This document shows positions 32,431 to 42,676 of a stretch of 64,000 nt of DNA, piece after piece. Every line of letters begins with the position of its first letter. Position 1 is the first letter of the stretch. The stretch spans positions 29,960,333 to 30,024,332 of the forward strand of contig OX419756.1 in the NCBI GenBank assembly GCA_948567375.1. The letters run 5' to 3'. The translations under genes and the position numbers were made by a program. A model generated the notes under the pieces. It made no database searches. It was not told the origin of the DNA and saw nothing but the letters and a program-made list of their open reading frames with translations. Source of the DNA: Lunularia cruciata (Eukaryota; Streptophyta; Marchantiopsida; Lunulariales; Lunulariaceae).

Positions 32431-32483
32431 CAACTTGACGGGGCCTTCCCATCCTTCATGTGTTCTACGTGGTCGCCTTTCTC
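32431..32483 (+). mobile_element. Orphan 3' tail of the RLE retrotransposon (unit 2)
   Basis: Same insertion as 7,047-7,098, with the signature GACGGGGCCTTCCCATCC and GGTCGCCTTTCT. About 190 bp present in unit 1 between here and the start codon (7,235-7,435) are missing in unit 2. Confidence 0.65.
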
Positions 32484-32670
32484 CACTTGCGGTGGGTTTA
32501 AGTCCACAAAGTTGGTAATACTCTTTTAAGTCCATCTCACGAATGAATAGGAATCCACACCCCGCAAGGCTGCGGCACGGTCGTGATGAGCGAACATCGC
32601 GGTCTGATCTATCATTTTAGCTAAGGAGCTGAGGATCGTTAAGCTCTCCGACGTTGCAGTCTCTTCAATC

Positions 32671-34217
32671 ATGGCGTCTCCTGCAGAAGTCGATAAGGAT
32701 GCTCAAATTGCCGGTAAGAATACGCGAACTGTAAGGAAAGGCAACAGTCTTCTGGAAGCTTTTCTAGATGTGTAATGTGCATCCATAGTAAGTCCAAGAT
32801 TTTCACGTATCAGCGAATTTCAGGATTTGAGCTCATTAGTCACACCCCGTTCTCTGTACAACGCTTTCGAGCTATGAGTTATGCAAATTCCTGAACGCTA
32901 CACTAACTCTACACTCGCTACTGTAGCTCTCACCTTCTAAAGGTCTAAGCTTTGTGTACGCTGTTTCTGTATGATGTTCTACTATGCCCTCATCGATATC
33001 CAAGGTAGAATATCCAGACCCCACGAGGATTAGGTCTTTGTGTCTAGCATTAGATCCACTGATGAGTGTACTTTCGAATCGAAGTAAATAACCTTCGAAA
33101 GATACAGAAGAAATACCCATATTTTCTGAGAGATCAGTTACTCAGTTGCTCTAGTACACGTTCATGATGTGAAATGTGCCCTACTTTCAGGGACTCCACT
33201 CAAAAGTGTTAGTCCTTGGAACTGCTCACAGAGAAACCACTTGCAGTACGAACACCATCAAGCATACCGTTCAAGTTAAAAATGATGGCAGCAATTAACA
33301 GGTTGACATTCAGTATCATGCACCGCAAAGATGGTACGGTAAACCGCACAATTGCTAAATTTCTGGACCAGAAAGCAGCTGCAAAATCGAAGCCAGTTGA
33401 CGGAATTGTGACCGAGGATATCATCATTGACAAGGAGGCGAACATCTTCTATAGAATTTTCTCGCACTCGGCACAAGAGGAGGGCAGGAAGTTTCCTCTT
33501 ATCGTCTACCTCCATGGTGGAGGCTTCACTACGTTTGGGGCTGATTCCAAGACTTTTGATCAGATATGTAGGACTGTGGCCAAAATCTGCAACGCCACTG
33601 TCATATCTGTAAACTACAGACTGGCACCGGAATTTCCCTACCCGACTGCATACGAAGACTGTTACCAGGCCCTAGAATGGCTCCGATCAGAAAGCAACAT
33701 TTTGCCTGGAGCAGATATTAACCAATGCTTCCTAATGGGGGATAGTGCTGGTGGAAACATCGCCCACCACCTTATGATCAAAGCAGCGCAGAATGATCTG
33801 AGTCCCGTTCAAATCAAGGGTGTTGTGATGCTGTCTCCTTTCTTTGGAGGAGCTACGAGAAGTCCAACAGAGACCAGAATGCCAGACGCTCCCTTGCTTA
33901 CTCTGAAACTAACTGATATATTTTGGAAGGCATTTCTTCCTGCTGGATCTGATAGAGATCATCCAGCTTGTAATGTTATCGGTAAGAATGCCGAGGACTT
34001 TTCCAGTTTGTCACTGCCACCGGTTTTCATTACCATCGGTTCGCTGGATATTCTCCAGGATTGGGAGATTCAGTACGCTGAGAAACTCAAGGAGATGGGG
34101 TGTCAGGTGGAGGTTAAGCATACCGAGCATATCCACGCCGAGTACATGTTGGAGCCCGTCTTGATTGAGATATTGCAAGTAATGGTGAAGGACTTTCTCA
34201 CGCCCTTACTCTCCTAG
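32671..34217 (+). pseudogene. GID1-like carboxylesterase, frameshifted at the N-terminus (unit 2)
   Basis: Exon 1 (32,671-32,730) and the splice sites match unit 1. Exon 2 (33,191-34,217) has one extra base near 33,211 (GTGTTAGTCC against GTGTTGTCC). This takes the spliced frame out of register soon after the exon junction and creates a TAG just before the hydrolase frame reopens. The remaining frame is otherwise complete and keeps HGGG, GDSAGGN, the acidic residue and the TEHIH histidines. An internal ATG in KMMAAIN could give a 298-aa form lacking the first lid segment. It is either a recent pseudogene or an N-truncated enzyme. Confidence 0.75.
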
Positions 34218-36119
34218 GTTTTATTCCTGTAAATCCCCTCAACCTACCAGATGATGAGAGACTGAACATCATGATATACGCCATGGCGTAGGTCAATTCG
34301 CGCATGGACGTCTCCATGCGCGATACCAAATCTTTATAGATTTGGAAGTAAGAGTACAGCTAGTGGATTGGGTGTCCAACAAAAGCCCGAGATAAGAACA
34401 CGGAATTATTCCTGTTACCCAGTCTATGTACATACCTGTCGAATCGTTACTCTCCCGTTTATCGAAGCAGGTTATACTTCGTTGGTCTTCAAAACGAGGA
34501 TTCCAGCTCCTTGTAATCTTCATGCTTATGAATATTTGAGGTATTCCTGTGATCCTAATGTCTGTTAGGGTCACAGGAATGTACATATGTACATACCTGT
34601 CTGTAAGAGGTTTCAGCACTACACTGGCTGCACTAGTGATTCCTAGAGTGAAGGTATATCGTTTGGCTTCTTTTGCATCTGGCTCCCAAAGCAGGACTGT
34701 TTGTGTACAGGAGCAGGAGGGCAAAGCTTGTGCAGCATCGTAAACGTGGCAACGAGGAACGAAAGACTTTTTCTACACTTTTTCTACACTTTTTCTTTTC
34801 TCTTTCTGATCGCTTCAGGACAAGCACACGCAGCAGTTACTACGACCAATAGTTTGTACTATTCGGCGACCTTAACAAGCTTTAGCTCTCATTTTGAATT
34901 GTAATAAATGAATACGTGAAAGGCGACCGCGTAGGAAAAACGAAGGATGGGAAGACCCCATCAAGCCGTACAAGGGAGAGACAAAATGAATTGGAATGTG
35001 TTTCCAGGTTTTCCCTGTTTGTTTGAAGACAACCTGGACGTATCCCAACCATCCATGGCCAGAAATGCCCATATTGTTGCCCCTATTGTTGCCCATCCCG
35101 TTACCAAACTTGTGTCATGTTCTTAGCGGCTCATCTGCATGTGTAAATCCAAAACTTGTTTTACATCAAGGTCAGACCACATGGTCCAGAACTCTCTTCA
35201 ACGAAGGATTCTCCAGTCTTTCCAATGCTTGGGCCCGCCTTGCAATTGATTTATCACATTCAAAGTTGACTAAATGAAACACTCTTTCTGGATCCCTGTT
35301 TTGTAATCCCGCTACTTCATTCTCTCGAGCTTCATATCAAACCTGCAGGCTTACCAGATGCGTTGGTTAAACACAGACATCCGATATCCCCACTTGGGAA
35401 GGAAACCACAGTGTGCATTTACACTTCGCGTTCCGCTACCGGTACCATGTTAGAAGCGAATCTCTCGGAGTTCTACACGGTTTGTGTTCTTGTAGCGAAG
35501 TATCTTCATGATCCGCAGTCTTCTCATCCTTTCTTGTTATCCTATGTATGGCGTCTTTTCTCTTCATGATCCTCAGCTGACAAGAGTTCTGACAGGCTGG
35601 TTGGGTGGCAGTTCAAAAGTAGATCTCCACTAAAGACTATATTCCGGGACCACTGGAATTGAACGTCTATTACAGATATAGATGGTACTTGACTAGTGCA
35701 GTGGAATTGTTCTCTTCCTTGGTCTTTCTCTTTCTGTCGTTCTTATCACTCGAATGTTGTATTCTTTTTCTTTCGCTTTTTGCTTTTATTCACACAAGTC
35801 TTCCCGTTGTTGCACCCAACGTGCACTAATTTGAAATCTTATATCCTTTATTTCCTGTCCTTTATCTTAGGTGCGGTAGGGACGATTTCTCATATCCCTT
35901 GAGGCTTGTATTCTTTTTCTTTAGCTTTTTACTTTTATTCACACAAGTCCTCCCATTGTTCACTCACATGCATTAATTTGAAATCCTATATCCTTTATCT
36001 TAGGTGCGGTATGGTAAATTTCTAATATAGACTCTATTGGGACTTAACCCCATTTTACTTTTTTTTTCCTCTCCTTCCTGAGGCTTCAGGGGGTCTTCCC
36101 ATCCTTCGTTTGTTCTACG
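34218..36119. other. Downstream region of the carboxylesterase (unit 2)
   Basis: Collinear with 9,028-10,280 plus 15,064-15,203. It includes an extra 70-bp tail insertion (34,914-34,983) and a complex stretch at 35,757-36,125. In that stretch about 90 bp starting ATTCTTTTTCTTT is repeated (35,761 and 35,911), and each copy is followed by an RLE tail piece starting CTTAGGTGCGGTA. Confidence 0.5.
34914..34983 (-). mobile_element. 70-bp RLE tail insertion with target duplication
   Basis: It is present in unit 2 but absent from the same point in unit 1 (near 9,668). It is flanked by AAATGAAT at 34,906-34,913 and 34,984-34,991. Read on the minus strand it is only the family's 3' end: GTCTCTCCC, CTTGATGGGGTCTTCCCATCC, a spacer and GCGGTCGCCTTTCACGT. 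It is an extreme 5' truncation made after the duplication. Confidence 0.8.
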
Positions 36120-36125
36120 CTATCA
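35995..36125 (+). mobile_element. RLE retrotransposon tail fragment (unit 2)
   Basis: It reads CTTAGGTGCGGTATGG, then GACTCTATTGGGACTTAACC, GGGGGTCTTCCCATCC and a divergent end (CTATCACCTTC). It corresponds to 18,785-18,960 of the near full-length copy. A shorter version sits at 35,861-35,910. Confidence 0.6.
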
Positions 36126-36278
36126 CCTTCTTTCGTTCTATTTCTTGTTAGGAATTGGAATTTTCTATTCTGCATCTCTTTCAAAATCTCTTTTCGCCTT
36201 CCTCCAAGTCGGTCTAAGTTCGTGCGTCTTTGAATAGCATGGCGTTTCTTAAACGCAACCAAGTTTGCCTGGGGACTT

Positions 36279-36689
36279 ATGGATTTTGAAAACAGAAACT
36301 CATACGAACGATACTTCTGCCTGTCTTACTGTGAAAGGCGACCGCGTACGATAACAAGAAGGATGAATTGGATTGCATTGGATACGTGGTTCGCCTCTTT
36401 AAAGTTAATGTCTACTGCCGTAGTTGCTATCACGGGCCTCACCTGGGGAAATTGCCATTACGCAGTTCGGCTAGTACTGTACAGTTCAAAACTTGATGAT
36501 CGTCCGGTCCAGCTCCCCACAAGAGGCACTACTAAATGGGAGACGTCGGTGAAGACCATTCGTAGAATTGAATCTATCGATCTAAAGCTCCGGATGGAGA
36601 TGCTGTACCAATGGGAGAAGATCCTATTCTCGGATGACTTTCTCCTGGACGTAAATTGGGGTACGTCGGATTTACCGATTGATGTGTAG
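36279..36689 (+). CDS. Hypothetical open stretch (unit 2 partner of 19,294)
   Basis: 136 codons. The first part runs through a minus-strand RLE tail remnant (GAAAGGCGACCGCG near 36,331). From VVAITGLTWGNC it matches the unit 1 frame and stops after DLPIDV. No domain is recognised. Low support as a gene. Confidence 0.2.
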   Translation: MDFENRNSYERYFCLSYCERRPRTITRRMNWIALDTWFASLKLMSTAVVAITGLTWGNCHYAVRLVLYSSKLDDRPVQLPTRGTTKWETSVKTIRRIESIDLKLRMEMLYQWEKILFSDDFLLDVNWGTSDLPIDV

Positions 36690-37720
36690 TTTTGCCCCTG
36701 CACTATTCAGCATCACAATTTCGGGATTTCATCATGCGCTCGAATTCGGATAGACGTGGGGAGACCAGCTTGGTGAGCCAATGTCTAATATTGCCGAATC
36801 CAATATTACGCGGTTTTCTGCACATTTAGGCATTGAAACTGGATTTTCATCTAGGATTAGGAGATGTGATATCGTAATTTTGAGTGCATTGGTGTTCCAC
36901 CCGATCAAACGACCTATGTTTGCACAGGGTCACTGTTCCCCTTCGACGCGGAGCTCTGCACGGAAGGAGAGTCTCCGCTGATTACATGCTCACGACGAGG
37001 TTTGAAGATGAAGGTGCATCATATTCATGTCAACAGAATGTCCTGTACAAGCTTGTTGCAGGTATAGCAGCATTATGGATAACACCAGGGTGAGTGGGCC
37101 AACATCAAAGTCCCGATTGACTCTACTATTGTAAATTTGATTCAGTCTGAAAAGGCATTTTGTTTCTGTAGAGTCTTGAGGCTGCGCCAAAGCTGAGTAG
37201 CGGGGAAGGAAAGAATGTCCACAAGGTTAGAAGAAGTAAGATATATGTGGGAGGTGGATCTGATCGGTCTCTCTCGAGGTCCGGGCGAACCTCCTCACGT
37301 GAGCCCTTGCAGCCGGGGAAGGGATGATCGAACGTAGCTGCGATGATCGACATGGCGAATTTGGTACAATATACCAGTTCTGTGCCAGGCTGGGATCTTC
37401 CCCCCTCCCGTGGTTCTTTTGGTCGTGCTCTCGAGTCAGCACGTCGTCCTCAACTTGACCTCATTCCAAATTCGCCCGACTTCTCTTCATACAAAATTGC
37501 TAGACTTCTTCAGACTTCATGTCAATCTCTCCAACCCTTCTCGGCAACTTCCTCTATTCATGCTGGGGAATGCAGTTGGAGTTGTAGAGTCAACTCCAGG
37601 ACCTGCATTCCTTATACCGACTTTAAATCGACAGCATAAGTGTAGTTCAGATCTTAGTCTTTTCCTCTCTTGAGATCGGTCACAAAGACTAGCCATACAG
37701 GGAAACTGAAGATTAGCACC
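36690..37720. other. Upstream region of the broken peroxidase (unit 2)
   Basis: Collinear with 19,660-20,636. It contains the partner of the 19,779 open stretch (36,884-37,093). The putative TATA-like element is changed (CAGCATAAG against CAGTATAAG, near 37,634). I see no other feature. Confidence 0.45.
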
Positions 37721-39304
37721 ATGGGGCATCTCGAGATGCTCTCTGTTCTCGTAATGTTGGCCGCTGCTTCAACACCAGTGTACTCGAGCCTATCAGCAGA
37801 TTTCTAAGCAGAGGTCTGCCCTGATTTGTTCGAAATTTTTGCGGAGGCCATGAACATTACGGCCGAAAATGACCCCGTTAATTTGCCTGCACTTCTTCGT
37901 CTGTTCGCCCACGACGCCATGGTTAACGTGAGGACATTCTTTGCATTTGAACAGTACGTAGACTAGAATATGCTCCATTATTTGTAAATCGTGGGGAAGT
38001 CGGATTGGACTCATTTATTGAGCTTGAGGTGTTGTAATTGTTGCACGTTGCTGATGGTTTCGTCCTGCTTAGTACGGAAAGGGCGTGACGAAGATTGCAG
38101 ACAAGGCAGAGAAAGATGCTCCGATCAACTTGTCCTTGTTCGGATTCGAAGCCGTCGACTTCCTTAAGTCAGTCGTAGAGGAAGCCTGCCCAGGAGTAGT
38201 TTCTTGCGCTGACATCCTTGCGCTCTCAGCACAGTATGCCGTGTCGATGGTGAGTGCTTACATGAACTTAATCACACACTGCCATTTGGGATCGAGAACA
38301 TTCAATGAACCCGTTTCATTCATTACTGGAACTCGTTTTGGACGTAAAAGCCAATTACTGCCATCGTTAGCTCACCATAATCAATCTCTTCAGACTGACT
38401 TATTGATCAATGGCGTGGTGATTGTCTAGGCCGATGGGCCAGTTTACCAAACTCTACTGGGGCGACGTGACAGCAGAGTGTCAAAATACACTGATGCAGT
38501 TGCTCAATTGCCAACTTAGAAGATGAACATGGAGCAGTTGAAGGCGAACTTCGCTTCCATGGGCCTCAGTCAAGCCGACTTGGTGTCACTGAGTGGTAAG
38601 TTCCTGGTAGGTTGGTTGATAAATGTGTAGGAACTTGACTTTAGTGCAGACTTGTATGTCAAACGACCAAGTGACATACGAACATGAGCTGAACAGTTTG
38701 TTTGATGTGTCCAGGAGCACACAGCATAGGGTTCGCCCATTGCGAAGCATTCGTGAACAGACTCTACAACTGGTCTGCAACGGACCCCATTGATCCCTCA
38801 CTTGATCTTACCTTGGGTTTCCAGTTGAGAGAGGTATGCCCACAGAAGTTCGACCCCAACACCGTTCAGGCCTTGGACATCACAACTATCGAGAAATTCG
38901 ACGAGAATTTCTACTTCAACCTGCAGCTTCATGAGGGAATCTTGGCTTCCGACCAACTTCTGTACGATCACCGCGAGACCACAGATATGGCGGATACCTT
39001 CAGCGATGATAAGGGTGCTTTCTTTGACGCTTTCGCGCAGTCCATGATCAAGTTAGGAAATGTCAAGGTGCTTACTGGTACCCAGGGAGAAATTAGACAA
39101 GTATGCGACAGAGTTAATTCTTCTCCACCACCACCACCCAAAGCTTCTCTTTCACCGCCACCAAAAGCTTCTCCGCCACCGCCACCCAAAGCTTCTCCGC
39201 CACCGCCACCAAAATCTTCCCCCTCACCACCTCTTGCCGCATCTCCACCACCACCCCCTGCAACTGGATCTATACAACCTGTAAATGTCTCTCCACCATT
39301 GTAG
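37721..39304 (+). pseudogene. Class III peroxidase-extensin fusion, broken copy (unit 2)
   Basis: All four exons are recognisable: 37,721-37,927, about 38,047-38,249, 38,430-38,595 and 38,715-39,304. Breaks seen directly are TAA at codon 29 (37,805-37,807), loss of the exon 2 acceptor (CAG to CAC at 38,044-38,046) and a one-base deletion in exon 2 (203 nt against 204). A TAG in exon 3 (38,517-38,519) is a further break. Exon 4, with proximal His and the proline tail, stays open and has one repeat fewer. The Ala replacements at the C44 and C49 positions are shared with unit 1, so they predate the duplication. Confidence 0.9.
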
Positions 39305-41051
39305 GTAGTATCAATATAGAACTGTAGAACTTCTAACGTCACATTTCTCAAGATCCGGATCCCTTCGAATAACTGTGACTGTAAGACCCCTTCGCCAACT
39401 CAAAGTAGCTCGAAGCGGTCGTGCTGTGGTTCGCAAATTGAAGCCCCACCTGTTTACGGCCGTGGGTAAACTTCACGGCCTACCCACGGCCGTAAACAGA
39501 TATTATCACGCCTGAAAATCTTCAACAATTAGGGAGGTCGAGTAGGGTACACTGTATATTGCATTGAAAGTCACACAAATTGTTTGACAAACTCGGAGCT
39601 TTTCTTCAATTCCGAAACTAGTTGCGCGAGTCAATGGCGGCTGAATTAGGGAAAGAGGGATCCTTATGATCTGCTACATGTGAAAGACCAATTATTTAGC
39701 TGTTGGTTTCCTTTCTGTTTGAACTTCCTCAGCAAAGAATCCTGCTTGAATAAATCGATCAAATCTGATCTTCATATTTGCGTTTCGAGTACAGACCCAT
39801 AGGAGTTTGTGCTCACTTCACTGATCTGGACGATATCAACAGCTTGACAGTCTACTCGTACACCTAAACCCAAATCTCTATGGGTACTCGTAGATTTATG
39901 ATTGAAACCCCCTAATATGTCTTTATTTCTGCTCTCGTTCTACTATCTACAATGCTGAAGAGATCACATCTCAAGTGTTTCCTTGCTATCTTATAGTGAT
40001 TAGGAATGAGACAATTGCGATTTTAGTGAGCCTTGTATCCGGTCTAAATGTTCTCCACACGAGAACGTTTGTAGTTTCAAGCAAAGTTGCAAGTCGGTCG
40101 AGATTGACAAGTCACGAAGAAAATCGACGGGAAAGCTAAGTACTGCCGGAGCGGCCAGTACGTATAGACGCCTCCGACAGCTCATTTCATCAAGATCATT
40201 TTGCTTTTTGTGATAAGTTTGGACGCTTTTTTAAATCCAAGAACAACGAAGGGAATCTTGTGCTACACTACCGTAGTAGTTGACCACTTTGGTACCCAGT
40301 ATCCCAGATCGGGATTCCAACAATGCTTGAAACAACCCAGTAAGTCGGAAAGAGCAACTCGGTATTTGGGTAGATGTCTACTTTAGTTCATACTTTTCTT
40401 TTAACGCAAATTCTAGACGCTCCCCTTCTAGCTCTTGGGGTCGATTAGGGCGGTTCAAATGGAAAATTTACAGACTCCTTACTGACTTGCCCCCTTCCCG
40501 TGGAGTTTCGGGCGAGGTCCCGTAAACCCAAACATCTTGTCAAAATGAGAGGGACTGTAAACTGGATTTACAATCCCGGTAGCACTTACGGGAGGCAACT
40601 CGAGAACAGGGTGAGGCGTTCCAAATAGTTGCGGGGGGGTTAGGGAGTACTTGCGGGCTATTTTAAGGCCAGGAAATCACCTCTGGTTAATGCAAGTCAC
40701 ACTCGGAGGATTTGTGAGGTGCACATGGCGCTAAAATCCCAAAGGGACGGGAAACTCGGGGTGGCACTTTAAGGTGTCTATTTTGGAAAAAAACACAAGA
40801 TCGCCCCGCACCTCAATCCTTCCAATGTAAATTGTTCCATGGACCATGCTTCTGAACCGGAACTAGTATCGGATTGAAGTGCATTAAAGCAAAGCGATAA
40901 AGATGTGTTTTCCCGGCTAAGTTGAGTGGCTATTAGAGACCGGAGGAAAGATTTGATTCTGGCTCGTGGATGACTGAAATTGGACCTTGAAGGTCACACT
41001 CAAGTCGTGATTCCTCTCCCGCTGACAGTTCTGGTCATTTGTCATTCCGAA
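39305..41051. other. Downstream region of the broken peroxidase (unit 2)
   Basis: 39,305-40,847 matches unit 1. 40,848-41,045 is the target segment that unit 1 lost when the truncated RLE element inserted. No gene is seen. Confidence 0.55.
39450..39499. other. Perfect 19-bp inverted repeat, 12-nt loop (unit 2)
   Basis: Arms at 39,450-39,468 and 39,481-39,499 are identical to the hairpin at 22,395, loop included. It has stayed perfect although the neighbouring peroxidase is broken. Confidence 0.9.
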
Positions 41052-41949
41052 TTACTGCAAAATTTGGAAGAAAGGGCGACTTCATAGAAAACACCAATGC
41101 CGACCTCATAGAAAACACCAATGATGGGAAGACCCCATAGCCCGAAGAGGGGTGAGACAAAATAGGTAAAATGGTGCTAAGCCCCAATAGAGTAGATATG
41201 AGAAATCTGCCCTACTGCACCTAAGATACCCGAGCTATGCAAGTCGTACCGTCTACAAACAAGTGGAGCTTATGGAGAAGCATCACCTAGTGTGATTGTT
41301 CTCCTATGGATTGCACCAGCCACTACTACTGTTTGTAGAGCAATGGACACATACTGTCTAAAATGTGCTACAAAGTATGAGAGTGAGAGTGGTACCCCTT
41401 AGTGCCTAACATGATAAGCTCTCGTGCACTCCCTGACAAATGTGTCAAACATCATGTTCATCACTCCATATAACTCCAAGACTAGAGGAACAAACAAGTG
41501 ACCTGATTGTAGCTATACTTGGAGACCTTGCGAGCTACTGCTGTTGTTGCACTCACTGCCCATCTAGGGGGATAGGTAATCACTCTCTCCTAAACTATAT
41601 CACACGTAGGGTCCATAACAACCACATCCGCTATTGTCACCTAATCATCTCAGACCAAGTATAAATCTACCTTGACACATGTTGTTTGCAAAGCATACAC
41701 AAGCTCCATCCAAGCCAAGTATCCACTCTCTCATGCCATAGCAAACACTACGTCCCTAATAGCATCATGGGTAGCTATCCTCTGTCTTCAAAAAGGACAC
41801 CGTGTCATATGGACCGTTGTTGTATCCAGTGTAGTACCACACTCACAAGTGAGTAATGAAGATGCAGATGGGTGGACCAAACCTAAGCAAAATCTCATCA
41901 TTGTAGAGAAAGTAGCTGGTATGAGTAAAAAATGCCTTGATGCACGATC

Positions 41950-42628
41950 TGTGAGCCGGCCTGTCTCTCACTCAGGATGAACCTCTGATGGCTATTATGG
42001 TAGCGCACCATGGACTAAGAAGGCAAGGAACCCCAACTCCATCATACTCCTCCAAGGCTAACACTCCAAGACTCAAGACATTGCTCACTAGAGAACTCAA
42101 TGAGAGAGAGATAGTTGCAAATGAAAGGATGATGAGTACCTCCTCACTCCTTGTTTATATACTTGTGAAATAGTTACGTACCAAAGTTACTAATTACCGT
42201 AGTAACTCAAGTTACTAGACTAAAAGTCAAGTAAAGTCAAAAAGTAGAAAGGAATATCCATTCACATGGGCATATTCCCCTTATCTTGACCCAACCACTA
42301 AAGCAAGGATTCCTTCACATGGGCTATCCTTGGACTAAAGAAGAATCCAAAACAAAAAGGCTTGCGGGCCCAAGAGTTCTCAACTCTTTCCCCAAAGCCA
42401 AACACCTAGGAATAATACCAAGTCAACACACTAAAATCCAAAATAGTGGTGCTCATCTTTTCTACTTCCTCTAAAGTAAGGTCCCATCTATCTTAGCTAT
42501 GACTAACTTTAGCTAACCATGACTAATATAGAACCATCCTTTATCTCTATATAAATAATATCTCTTAAGTACTTGTAATACCAAGCTAAATATCACAATA
42601 CCACACACATGCACAAATGGGTGTTACA
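41950..42628 (-). repeat. 3' LTR of the gypsy element
   Basis: 679 bp, TGTGAGCC to GTGTTACA on the plus strand. It matches 49,073-49,751 with no difference that I could find. Confidence 0.95.
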
Positions 42629-42641
42629 TTTACCCCCGGAC
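42629..42641 (-). promoter_or_regulatory. Polypurine tract of the gypsy element
   Basis: On the minus strand CCGGGGGTAAA directly precedes the 3' LTR. This is the expected primer site for plus-strand DNA synthesis. Confidence 0.65.
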
Positions 42642-42676
42642 TAAGTTTTCACTTTGTCCTCAAAGTGAAGGTCTCT

